A DNA stretch of 16,396 nt from JAUMBM01 sp964441755 (GTDB lineage: Bacteria; Bacteroidota; Bacteroidia; Chitinophagales; Saprospiraceae). The position numbers were made by a program, and so were the translations under genes. The stretch is from NCBI GenBank assembly GCA_964441755.1, contig CAYTVG010000037.1, forward strand, positions 1-16,396. Direction: 5' to 3'. This document shows, in pieces, positions 7,108 to 14,688 of this stretch (its first letter is position 1; the number at the start of each line of letters is the position of its first letter). The notes beneath the pieces are model-generated. The model had not been told where the DNA came from, searched no databases, and saw nothing but the letters and a program-made list of their open reading frames with translations.

Positions 7108-8676
7108 CTACAGCCCCAGGAGCGTGATTTTTTTACCCTCCACCAGCTTTACCTCCCGCCGCAGCCGGTGCCGCCAGGGCACCTCCGACAAAGGCCGCTT
7201 CTCGAAAAGCAGCAGGTAGCCCTGCTGCTGACCAAGCTTGTCGAGGCTGCGGCAGAAGGACTGCAGATTCGCCTGCGCCGGCAGGCTGCGGGTATCGTAG
7301 CGGGCGTAGATCTGTAGGGGCAGGAGTTGCTGCCGCCAGTCCACACACAAGGCTGTGCGGCCGCTGCCGCTGCTCAGGTCGTACACAAACCGGCCTTCGG
7401 GCAGCAGTATGCGCTGCAGGAAGGCCAGTAGCAACAACTGCTGACCGGCTTCCGGATACTCGAAGCGCGACAGCCAGGCTTCGCCCTGCTGGCAGTAGAA
7501 GTCGATAAAGGCGTCGAGCAGCCGGTCGGTGTTGAGCCTGCCATCGGCTTGCAGGTAGAGGTCGACCTCGGCTGTCTCGGGATGAATAGCCCGCTGCAGC
7601 CCGGCCGTGAGGAGGTGGAGTATGATCTCCTGGTTGATGGGGTTGGCGAAGCGGACAGGATCCGACAGGCCGGCGATGCCGAGATCGCGGCAGTAGCGCA
7701 GGGCCTCGTCAAAGCCTTCGAGGTCGGGATTTTCACCGCTGATGATGCTCATGAGGATGGGGCGCACAAGCGGATGGCTGATCTTTTGGGCCAGACCGTC
7801 AATATGGGTATGCCGCTGTGCTACCAGCCGCGCTTTGGCGGCCTCAACGGTAGCCGGACTGATCGGGCGACTGTAGTCGTTGTGGAAAATCTCAGTCACC
7901 ATCTCATGGGCGAGGGCATTGGTGAGCCAGGACTGCCCGCCGGTATAGGCGTAGATTTTTTCAAATACCTCAGCAGAAAATACCTGCCCGGTATCCTGCG
8001 TATGCTGGTTGAGCAGGCTGCGCACTTCTTCGCGCGAAAAGCAGGGCAGCGCAAAAGATTTGGCCCGGATGTTGAAAGGGGAGCCGGCGGCTGTGGCCTG
8101 CTCGCCGCTGCGGTGGCGCAGACTGTACTCGCGTATGTCGCGCAGCCCTACCAGCGCTATCGACTGCGGAAATTTGCGGGGCCGCGTCTGAAAGCCGTCG
8201 CGCAACTGCCGCAGGGTGGCGATGAGCACCTCATCGTAGAGGGCATCGACTTCGTCGAACAAAAGGATGAGGGGTTTGGAGAGACGCTGGCACCAGTCGG
8301 TAAGATAGCGCCGCAGGAGTTGAGGGCTGCCGGGATAGTCATAGGGATCGGGGGGTATCTCCTGGGGCTGCAAAAAAATATCGGCCGTCTGGTAGAGCGA
8401 GCGGATGAAGACATGGTTGGCGTCTTCGACCGAAATGCTGGGGTAGCCGGCCGATTCCAGCGAGCAGACGATGGAGTGGTACCTGCCCTCCCGATTGATC
8501 CTGTGCGCCAGCGCGTGCAGGAAGGTAGTCTTGCCCGTCTTGCGCGGCGCATAGATGACAAAGTACTGCTGATCTTCAATCAGCCGCTCTACATCGGCAT
8601 ACAGATGCCGAAAGGGGTCTACCATGTAATGTCGCTCAGGATTACACAGACCCGTGGTGTTAAAAAAACGTCTCAT
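7108..8676 (-). CDS. AAA-like ATPase with degenerate PD-(D/E)XK-like C-terminus
   Basis: The 522-residue protein belongs to the 'AAA-like' ATPases that start with N-T-x-G-x-C-x-P-E-x-H-Y-M (residues 6-18 here). Walker A is APRKTGKT (43-50) and Walker B is LILLFDEVDAL (136-145); VGLRD (176-180) fits sensor 1. A winged-helix-like region is likely near 300-360. The C-terminus (about 380-494) resembles the nuclease-like domain often fused to this ATPase: GSGRTALCVDW (437-447), a strand at 453-461, and LDKLGQQQGYLLLFEKR (478-494). Where relatives usually show an E-x-K motif, this protein reads QIYARYD, so cleavage activity looks lost. Biological roles of the family are mostly unknown. The ATG at 8676 was chosen because the family motif follows directly. 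An insertion sequence lies 23 bp upstream and may have removed the native promoter. The gene is G+C-rich. Confidence 0.8.
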   Translation of the reverse strand: MRRFFNTTGLCNPERHYMVDPFRHLYADVERLIEDQQYFVIYAPRKTGKTTFLHALAHRINREGRYHSIVCSLESAGYPSISVEDANHVFIRSLYQTADIFLQPQEIPPDPYDYPGSPQLLRRYLTDWCQRLSKPLILLFDEVDALYDEVLIATLRQLRDGFQTRPRKFPQSIALVGLRDIREYSLRHRSGEQATAAGSPFNIRAKSFALPCFSREEVRSLLNQHTQDTGQVFSAEVFEKIYAYTGGQSWLTNALAHEMVTEIFHNDYSRPISPATVEAAKARLVAQRHTHIDGLAQKISHPLVRPILMSIISGENPDLEGFDEALRYCRDLGIAGLSDPVRFANPINQEIILHLLTAGLQRAIHPETAEVDLYLQADGRLNTDRLLDAFIDFYCQQGEAWLSRFEYPEAGQQLLLLAFLQRILLPEGRFVYDLSSGSGRTALCVDWRQQLLPLQIYARYDTRSLPAQANLQSFCRSLDKLGQQQGYLLLFEKRPLSEVPWRHRLRREVKLVEGKKITLLGL

Positions 8677-8698
8677 GTTTCAAGGATGCGATTAGTGT

Positions 8699-8714
8699 AG
8701 GGCTCACTCAAAAA
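8699..8714 (+). repeat. Left terminal inverted repeat of the IS
   Basis: Sixteen bases AGGGCTCACTCAAAAA match exactly the complement of 10552-10567. The outermost pair may belong to the TA target duplication rather than the element, giving a 15-bp repeat. Confidence 0.9.
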
Positions 8715-10566
8715 GTCTCCCGGGTTATGCCATGACCCTTATCGGAACATGTGCCTGCTCCCATTGGGATTTTATTTTTGCTTGAGCACGAATAGTAAAA
8801 TTATACGGGATATTGCATGCGGCCAAAATCGCGCGTTTCAGCTGCTGTAGTGTGCAGTAAAATGCAAAAAACAAGGCAGTGGAAAACGCTTTTGAGAGCG
8901 TTACCAGATTCATAACGAGCATTATGAGATTTAGTGCAGCAAAAGTAGTGTCACGTCTTCGCATTTTTATTCTCTCAAGCCCGTAGGTGGTTTTAGCTTC
9001 ACCAATGAAGCCCTCGATGTGAACCCGTTTGTTTTGAATTTTAGCAAGCAACTTTTTGGTGTGTCTGGCTAAAACTGGCTTTCTGCCGAGCGGGACACCT
9101 GAATGATTTATACCGTTGTCTTTGAGGTAATTACGATTTTCGCGATTGAGATAGATACGATCAACAAGTACAGATTGTGGAAAGTAGCCAAAATTAGCTT
9201 TGTAGCGCTCTACAGCCTGTTGTAGATATAAACCTTCATTGAAGTTATCAAAGTTGCTATGGTCAATCCAGGCCATTTTTTCGGTCATCGCGATATTGAT
9301 CTTGGCCCCAAACTCAACATTCTTACCGGCCTTCCCCCGGACGATGGGTCTTACCCACGGCTGGTGCAGGCTGACGATTCTGTCCTCCACAGAGCGCTTG
9401 GCTGAGGAGGCAAGCTCAAGCTGTTGTGCGTAAACGTGTTGAATGACGAGAAAGTAGAAATACTGCTTTTGTGTGAGCATGAAGTCTGCGCCTTCAGCGA
9501 GAACTTTATCCCACATCTTATTGATTGTATGTAGATTGCGTTTTAGTAACCGGAGCTGATATTTGTTAAATTTATTGATTTCTGCTTTAGTGTGCTTTCT
9601 TTTTTTAAGGAATGCGAGTGTATTCTGACTTGCCAAACGGCGATAGGTACGTGGTTTTTTCTGCCACAAAGAGTACCTGTCGAAGATGCTGTCGATGATG
9701 GCTTCAAGTATAACTCTGGCTTCACACAGCAGGCGCGAATCGGTAGGGAAAGAGATATACTGAGGAGCAACGGTTGCATCGAGATACAATACACCCCGAT
9801 TAGGGATTGTGGCCTGAGTTTTGACGGTCACCTGATCTCCGGTTGATTCTTCTGAAGCAGAAGGATCTGAAGGATGGGTTGCCGGGCTATTAGTATTATG
9901 AAATTCAGTTTGTTCTACTTGTATATCATTATGTTGCTCAGTATGATTAAGGTTGCGGGCCGATTCCTGCAAGCCTCCGTGAGAACCATCTGATTTGGCT
10001 TTACGTGTAGGTTTATGCCTGATAGCCTTGAGTTTGTGAGCGTGCAGTATGAGAATCTCATTGAGTTTGTCAGAGCCTTTCTTCCCAAGCCTCCGTCTGA
10101 TTTCAACAAAGAGCGATGATGAGAAGACGGGATCGCGCTGGAAAGCGGTCAGACCGACAAAAAACTGCGCGTAGATATTCTCCTGAATGTAAAGAATCGT
10201 AGCCTCATCAGAAAGATCCTCAAGGTGCTTGACCATGAGCGCCCCCAGGATAATCCTAAGATCAATGGTTGCACGACCGTGATTATGGCTCAAAAAATCA
10301 AAAAAAACAGTTGCCAGTTCATCCCAGGGGACGAGATCAGCCATGATTACCCAGCGATTTTTGGGGTCGAGCTGCTGGTCAAAGGGTGTCCTGAACATTG
10401 GCAGCTGTCCCTTGCGATGGGGGGTATACTTGATCATAAAGTGCAAGGAATTTCCGGTAAGATACAGTGTTTTCTTGCACTTAGGAAATTCTGGATTAAC
10501 ATTTTTGTTGCTGGTTCAACTGATTATTAAGTGTTTGTAGTATTCGTTTCTTTTTTGAGTGAGCCC
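8700..10566 (-). mobile_element. Complete insertion sequence, IS5/IS1182-type
   Basis: A 1867-bp element is bounded by perfect terminal inverted repeats (left GGGCTCACTCAAAAA, right its complement) and encodes one transposase. The dinucleotide TA flanks both ends (8698-8699 and 10567-10568), consistent with a 2-bp target duplication. Ends and gene are intact, so it may be active. It is A+T-richer than the gene it sits beside. Removing it restores a sequence joining the AAA-like gene leader to 10569 onward. Confidence 0.85.
8725..10437 (-). CDS. DDE transposase, IS5/IS1182-type
   Basis: This 570-residue transposase mobilises the surrounding element. The N-terminal part (about 15-135) matches the DUF772-type domain (PFDQQLDPKNRWV, IDLRIILGALMVKHLEDLSDE). 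A polar linker rich in Asn, His, Ser and Thr (about 140-205) separates it from the catalytic core. Likely acidic residues are D220 in LYLDATVAPQ, D426 in VLVDRIYLN and E475 in HIEGFIGEAK, the last followed by the typical YGLERIK. The ATG at 10437 was used; a TTG three codons upstream and an ATG at 10398 (MFRTPFDQ) are alternatives. Family-level placement (IS1182 or another IS5-like branch) is less sure than the transposase call. Confidence 0.9.
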   Translation of the reverse strand: MIKYTPHRKGQLPMFRTPFDQQLDPKNRWVIMADLVPWDELATVFFDFLSHNHGRATIDLRIILGALMVKHLEDLSDEATILYIQENIYAQFFVGLTAFQRDPVFSSSLFVEIRRRLGKKGSDKLNEILILHAHKLKAIRHKPTRKAKSDGSHGGLQESARNLNHTEQHNDIQVEQTEFHNTNSPATHPSDPSASEESTGDQVTVKTQATIPNRGVLYLDATVAPQYISFPTDSRLLCEARVILEAIIDSIFDRYSLWQKKPRTYRRLASQNTLAFLKKRKHTKAEINKFNKYQLRLLKRNLHTINKMWDKVLAEGADFMLTQKQYFYFLVIQHVYAQQLELASSAKRSVEDRIVSLHQPWVRPIVRGKAGKNVEFGAKINIAMTEKMAWIDHSNFDNFNEGLYLQQAVERYKANFGYFPQSVLVDRIYLNRENRNYLKDNGINHSGVPLGRKPVLARHTKKLLAKIQNKRVHIEGFIGEAKTTYGLERIKMRRRDTTFAALNLIMLVMNLVTLSKAFSTALFFAFYCTLQQLKRAILAACNIPYNFTIRAQAKIKSQWEQAHVPIRVMA

Positions 10567-10567
10567 T
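10552..10567 (-). repeat. Right terminal inverted repeat of the IS
   Basis: TTTTTGAGTGAGCCCT is the exact complement of the left end at 8699-8714. It lies 115 bp upstream of the transposase start. Confidence 0.9.
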
Positions 10568-10897
10568 AAATTAAAATTTATTACAATGTATAAATGCCGG
10601 CATTAACGATGCTGCTATAAAGGCAGAGAAACTTTCACAAGCGTCCCAAATTTCCGGCCCGGATTGCAACTTTTCATGGCGGTATACGTAAAACCAAATA
10701 AGTAAAATACGTCCGGTCATTTCAAAGTCTTCATGCAAGTTGAAAGATTGTAAGCAAATAGAGATTTATTGTATTGTGATTAATAGGCATATTTGAATTG
10801 GAAATATCAACAATGTAAACCCCGGGTCAGTAAATAAGGAAGAATGATGTGGTGATTAATCATCATACCAAAATACAATGCACAAAAACCGCTTAGT
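10567..10897 (+). other. Intergenic region upstream of the caspase-FGE gene
   Basis: This A+T-rich stretch between the IS and the caspase-FGE gene carries no gene beyond a possible seven-codon leader. A weak promoter candidate is CATATTTG at 10788-10795 (one mismatch to TAnnTTTG) with TTG at 10769-10771, 16 bp upstream. A 10-bp palindrome TGATTAATCA lies at 10853-10862. An A-rich leader precedes the start at 10898. Part of this DNA was probably the upstream region of the AAA-like gene before the IS inserted. Confidence 0.5.
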
Positions 10898-10901
10898 ATG
10901 A
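10878..10901 (+). CDS. Possible seven-codon leader ORF
   Basis: An ATG at 10878 opens a frame coding MHKNRLV whose TGA overlaps the main ATG by 4 bp (ATGA). Such an overlap could couple translation of the caspase-FGE gene. Short overlaps of this kind arise often by chance, and no ribosome binding site decides it. Confidence 0.2.
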   Translation: MHKNRLV

Positions 10902-13195
10902 ATAGTAAACACCCAAAGAATTTAAAGTATCATTCGGTTCGTTCAAAGAATAATGCTGGTAAACGCGCGGGACGGTCTTCGGATGCTCTCCGGCCCAAAG
11001 TGGATAATCTCTCTGGTAAGAAGCATTTTTTGGGAATCGCCATCGATGAATACCAGCACTGGCCACGGCTCCGGAATGCTAAACGTGATGTGTTGGCCAT
11101 AAGCGAACTGCTTACCGAAACCTACGGCTTTTCCGGAGAAGATATCACTTTTTTGAAAGATGAGGAAGCAACAGAGGAAAATATTATTGGCGCTCTGCAT
11201 AGTAAGGTGGGTAAAGTTGGTAATAAAGACAGCTTGATTATTTACTATGCAGGTCATGGACATCTTGCCAATGACACAAAGCGGGGCTATTGGGTTCCTG
11301 TAGATGCGAGAAACGGTGTGATATCAGATTACATTCAAAATTCAGTTATCCAGGATTATCTAAAAGACATTCCTTCCTTACACACGCTCTTATTGTCAGA
11401 TTCCTGCTTTTCCGGCAGTTTGTTGGATGCAAATTCTCAGCGTGCTGCCAAGCTTATGGTTAGTGAATTAATGCAGTACCAGAGTCGCTGGGCAATTTGT
11501 TCCGGGCGGCACGATGAGACCGTCGCTGACGGGCCTCCTGATGGTCACAGCCCTTTTGCGGAGAGTATCCTGGATGTACTCGGGAAGACCGAAAGAGAGT
11601 TTATTACGCTGGATTTTCTTCTCGATCAGGTCAGACAACAAACACGTACAAATTACGGGCAGTTGCCCGAAGGTGGTGCATTGTTGTTTGCCAATCATAA
11701 GCGTGGCCAGTTTGTTTTTATACGGCAGACATCCAAAGAACCGGCTGACGAGCTCGCCTGGAAGAAATTGTCTGAGATGCCGGAGGAAAGTATTGAGCAA
11801 CTTCAGGCAAAGGGAGCTGCCGTGGTTGAATTTTGTAATCAGTTTCATTATAGTGGATATATCCCAAGTGCGGGTCAGCTGGGAAAGAGCCTCTTGCAAA
11901 AACGCCGCTATCTGTCGCTCACGGATGATGAGGCTGAATTGTGCGAATTCTTAGTCCAATACCCGGATTCTCCCTACACAGAAGAGATTTTACAGCGGCT
12001 GGATGATATCAGGCGGCATGGTAATGCCGGGTCAACCATAACAACTGTTCCTAAGCAGCCACTTCAGACCGGGCAGTCTGTTGAAGTAAAACAGGATGAG
12101 GATCAATCAATCATTCATACAAATCGCGATCCATCCGGACATACTACAACGAATGAGACATCCAAATCGGTTAATATTCAGCAAGCGAATGCGTTCCGGA
12201 AGAAGTGGAGCATGCTGGGTGTCATAATAGCGCTGGCTTGTGTGATTGTAGCTTTTTTTAACTTCATTTTTTCTAATTCAAATACTGATTCAGGCAAAAA
12301 CCATGGAAGTGCGACACATTTACAGGGAAGTATCTTGCAACTGATGGATATTAATATCCTTTTAAATGATAAGGGTAAATCAGGTAAAGAATCAACTGAA
12401 TTGAAAAGACCTCTTATTCTCGCTGATGAAAGTCGAACCATACTGATTGACGGGTCTCCCGATACAAGCGAATATGTGCAGAAGGAGACTGACCAGGAAC
12501 TATCAGCCAGATTCACGAATGAGTATGCCGGAGCTTTTGTGCTGGTGAAAGCCGGAAGTTTTGATATGGGCTGCACAGAGGAGCAGCATTCGTGTGAAAG
12601 TGATGAAAAACCCGTGCATCGCGTGATACTCAGTTCATACTACATCGGACAATATGAAATCACACAGGCGCAGTGGCGAAAGGTAATGGACAACAATCCG
12701 TCGAAATTTGCAGCTTGTGATCAGTGTCCGGTAGAGCAGGTAAGCTGGAACGAGGTACAAGAGTTTATTCAACGACTGAATGCAATGACAGGGCAGAATT
12801 ATCGCTTGCCGACAGAGGCAGAGTGGGAATTTGCTGCACGCGGTGGCCGCGGAAGGCGGTTGTATCAGTATGCCGGGAGCAACAATCCGGAGGGTGCTGC
12901 ATGGTTCGTGGACAACTCACAAGGCAGGACACATCGTGTTGGAGAAAAGTTACCCAACAGGTTAATGTTGTACGACATGAGTGGAAATGTATGGGAGTGG
13001 TGTCAAGACCGAAAAGGTGGGTATTCATCAACAACACAGACAAACCCCACGGGAGCTTCTACTGGTTCATTCAGGGTATGTCGGGGTGGATCCTGGGATG
13101 ATGATCCGGAAGATTGTCGGGTTGCTTTTCGCTACTTCAATAGTCCTTCTACTCACCGCAGCGATGTAGGATTCCGCCTGGCCATGAGCCTGTAA
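10898..13195 (+). CDS. Caspase-like protease with membrane segment and C-terminal FGE-like domain
   Basis: The 765-residue protein joins three parts. A caspase-like (peptidase C14) domain (about 40-275) has H120 in YYAGHGH and C170 in LLLSDSCFSG, the expected catalytic dyad. A polar linker leads to one hydrophobic segment (about 438-458, GVIIALACVIVAFFNFIF) that should span the membrane. The C-terminus (about 545-763) is a formylglycine-generating-enzyme-like (SUMF1/FGE-sulfatase) domain with RLPTEAEWEFAARGG, MSGNVWEW and CRGGSW, ending GFRLAMSL. Of the two copper-binding cysteines of true FGE (GGS plus 3 and plus 8) only C740 remains and residue 735 is Asp, so it is probably a binding domain, not an oxidase. 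If the long N-terminus stays in the cytoplasm, the FGE-like part is outside it. Caspase-FGE fusions are known among retroelement-diversified proteins. A role in conflict or regulated cell death is inferred. The gene is A+T-richer than its neighbour wecB. Confidence 0.92.
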   Translation: MNSKHPKNLKYHSVRSKNNAGKRAGRSSDALRPKVDNLSGKKHFLGIAIDEYQHWPRLRNAKRDVLAISELLTETYGFSGEDITFLKDEEATEENIIGALHSKVGKVGNKDSLIIYYAGHGHLANDTKRGYWVPVDARNGVISDYIQNSVIQDYLKDIPSLHTLLLSDSCFSGSLLDANSQRAAKLMVSELMQYQSRWAICSGRHDETVADGPPDGHSPFAESILDVLGKTEREFITLDFLLDQVRQQTRTNYGQLPEGGALLFANHKRGQFVFIRQTSKEPADELAWKKLSEMPEESIEQLQAKGAAVVEFCNQFHYSGYIPSAGQLGKSLLQKRRYLSLTDDEAELCEFLVQYPDSPYTEEILQRLDDIRRHGNAGSTITTVPKQPLQTGQSVEVKQDEDQSIIHTNRDPSGHTTTNETSKSVNIQQANAFRKKWSMLGVIIALACVIVAFFNFIFSNSNTDSGKNHGSATHLQGSILQLMDINILLNDKGKSGKESTELKRPLILADESRTILIDGSPDTSEYVQKETDQELSARFTNEYAGAFVLVKAGSFDMGCTEEQHSCESDEKPVHRVILSSYYIGQYEITQAQWRKVMDNNPSKFAACDQCPVEQVSWNEVQEFIQRLNAMTGQNYRLPTEAEWEFAARGGRGRRLYQYAGSNNPEGAAWFVDNSQGRTHRVGEKLPNRLMLYDMSGNVWEWCQDRKGGYSSTTQTNPTGASTGSFRVCRGGSWDDDPEDCRVAFRYFNSPSTHRSDVGFRLAMSL

Positions 13196-13351
13196 TTGTT
13201 TATTTGTATAAGCTGAGGAAAAATTTTTTGTACTCGCTGGTGAAAGATGCTAATGGTGTTTTCACATGCTACTATAATTGTGACCTTCGCTGTGCATGAC
13301 GAATAAAGCAATATCAGGGAGCTTATGACCCCAAAGAGAGACTTATTTCTG

Positions 13352-14443
13352 CTACCGCTTAGCCATCTCTGCCAATATGGATACGATACGCCCGGCAGCT
13401 TGCCCGTCCCAGAGCGGCGGTACTACGCCTTTCTTCCACTGACCTGCAAATAAGCGGGCCATGGCAGGGGCGATGGCGGCAGGGTCTACTCCCAGCAGCT
13501 CGTTGGTGCCCAGACTGACGGTCTCGGGCCGCTCGGTGTTTTCGCGCAGGGTCATGCAGGGGATGCCCATGACGGTGGTCTCTTCGGTGATGCCGCCGGA
13601 GTCGGTAACTACCGCCCGGGCGTGCTTGACGAGGTAGTTGAAGGACAAATACCCCATGGGTTCTACCAGCTTTAGGCGGTCGGCAGGGAGGGAGAGTTGC
13701 TCCAGGACTTTGCGGGTGCGGGGGTGCACGGGGAAAATAAGCGGGTAATCTTCACTGTGGTCCAGCAGGGCCGACAGCAGGGCTTGCAGCTTGGCCGGAT
13801 CATCGACATTGGCGGGGCGGTGGAGGGTGAGGACAAGGTAGCGCCGGGGTACCAGCTCAAATGCATCCCAAAAGGCCGGGGGCCGAAAGCGAGGCTCGTT
13901 TTTCAGCAGGGTGTCGATCATGGTATTGCCAACAAAAAAAATGCGGTCGGGTGCATGACCGAGGCGCAGCAGGTTGTCGCTGGCCTGCTCTGTGGTGGTA
14001 AAGAAATAATCGGTAATGCTGTCGGTGACCATGCGGTTGATTTCTTCAGGCATGCGCTGGTCGTAGGAGCGGATGCCGGCTTCGACATGCGCCACCGGTA
14101 TGTGTAGCTTTTTGGCGACGATCGAACAGGCGAGGGTAGAGGTGACGTCGCCAACCACAAGGCACATATCGCAGGGGGATTTCATCAATAGCTGCTCATA
14201 GCTGACCATAATGCGGGCAGTCTGCTCTGCCTGGCTACCTCCACCGCCTCCCAGGTTGACGGCGGGCTCAGGAATGCCCAGCTCTTCGAAAAACTGCTCA
14301 CTCATGTTGCGGTCATAATGCTGACCTGTGTGGACGATGCGGTAACTCAGACCCGCCGATGCTGGCAATTGGTCAATGGCAGTGGCTATGGGGGCTATCT
14401 TCATAAAGTTGGGACGTGCCCCGGCTATGAGGTCAATCTGCAT
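13352..14443 (-). CDS. wecB: UDP-N-acetylglucosamine 2-epimerase (non-hydrolysing)
   Basis: The 363-residue enzyme interconverts UDP-GlcNAc and UDP-ManNAc in the cytoplasm, supplying ManNAc-type sugars for surface polysaccharides. It is full length for the family. Landmarks in order are GARPNFMKIAP (8-18), IVHTGQHYD (36-44), GDVTST (98-103, with D99), HVEAGIRSYDQRMPEEINR (119-137, with E121 and E133), LHRPANVD (207-214), PVHPRT (238-243), TDSGGITEE (280-288) and ENTERPET (301-308). The start at 14443 follows directly from the conserved N-terminus. No wecC-like dehydrogenase or glycosyltransferase is adjacent: it stands alone between the caspase-FGE gene (convergent) and an IS3 element. Its G+C-rich composition matches the hybrid sensor. 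A five-glycine run (65-69) is a small oddity. Confidence 0.95.
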   Translation of the reverse strand: MQIDLIAGARPNFMKIAPIATAIDQLPASAGLSYRIVHTGQHYDRNMSEQFFEELGIPEPAVNLGGGGGSQAEQTARIMVSYEQLLMKSPCDMCLVVGDVTSTLACSIVAKKLHIPVAHVEAGIRSYDQRMPEEINRMVTDSITDYFFTTTEQASDNLLRLGHAPDRIFFVGNTMIDTLLKNEPRFRPPAFWDAFELVPRRYLVLTLHRPANVDDPAKLQALLSALLDHSEDYPLIFPVHPRTRKVLEQLSLPADRLKLVEPMGYLSFNYLVKHARAVVTDSGGITEETTVMGIPCMTLRENTERPETVSLGTNELLGVDPAAIAPAMARLFAGQWKKGVVPPLWDGQAAGRIVSILAEMAKR

Positions 14444-14534
14444 ACTCGGACTTTTGTAGTAAAGAAGTATTCTTGGAAGGAGAGTGTATGGTGGTTCAGC
14501 CCCCTAATTACCGGACAATCGATTACGCGTGATA

Positions 14535-14542
14535 CAAAAGTA
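14535..14542 (-). promoter_or_regulatory. Possible -7 box of wecB
   Basis: TACTTTTG on the minus strand fits TAnnTTTG and lies 92 bp upstream of the wecB ATG. No matching TTTG is seen at the -33 position, so it is a candidate only. Confidence 0.4.
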
Positions 14543-14610
14543 GAATAAAACGGTTATATATTTGCATCAGCGAGCGTCGACCGACGGTGACTATTGTACC
14601 GAAGTCGATG

Positions 14611-14631
14611 TATTGTGCGGGCCCGCCAATA
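14611..14631. repeat. G+C-rich palindrome upstream of wecB
   Basis: GCGGGCCCGC (14617-14626) is a perfect 10-bp palindrome, and TATTG and CAATA extend the arms with one bulged base. It lies between wecB and the IS3 element. It could be an operator; no further evidence supports that. Confidence 0.4.
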
Positions 14632-14641
14632 CGAATTGATA

Positions 14642-14672
14642 TTTTTTAAGACCCATCGAGGGTCTCAAAAAA
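14642..14672. repeat. Inverted repeat just inside the IS3 left end
   Basis: TTTTTT plus AGACCC (14642-14654) faces GGGTCT plus AAAAAA (14660-14672) around a 5-nt loop, with one unpaired A/C opposition. It lies 17 bp past the orfB stop. In both directions the stem ends in A rather than U, so it is a poor intrinsic terminator. Hairpins near IS ends can block transcription entering from outside; that role is a guess. Confidence 0.5.
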
Positions 14673-14688
14673 TAAGCGAGCGTCTCCC

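Noticed and set aside
7549..8700. A 383-codon open frame on the plus strand
   Set aside because: It is antisense to the AAA-like ATPase with its clear Walker motifs, and the translation shows no recognisable domain.
13196..13351. DGR-type hairpin or bidirectional terminator after the caspase-FGE gene
   Set aside because: Only a 6-bp stem with a 14-nt loop (13240-13265) is seen; it lacks the strong stem and short loop of DGR hairpins and any following T-run.
10898..14443. Functional link between the caspase-FGE gene and wecB
   Set aside because: The genes are convergent, differ in composition and share no pathway; adjacency seems accidental.
14557..14564. TATATTTG on the plus strand as a promoter
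   Set aside because: It fits the -7 consensus, but no plus-strand gene lies downstream and no -33 box is present.
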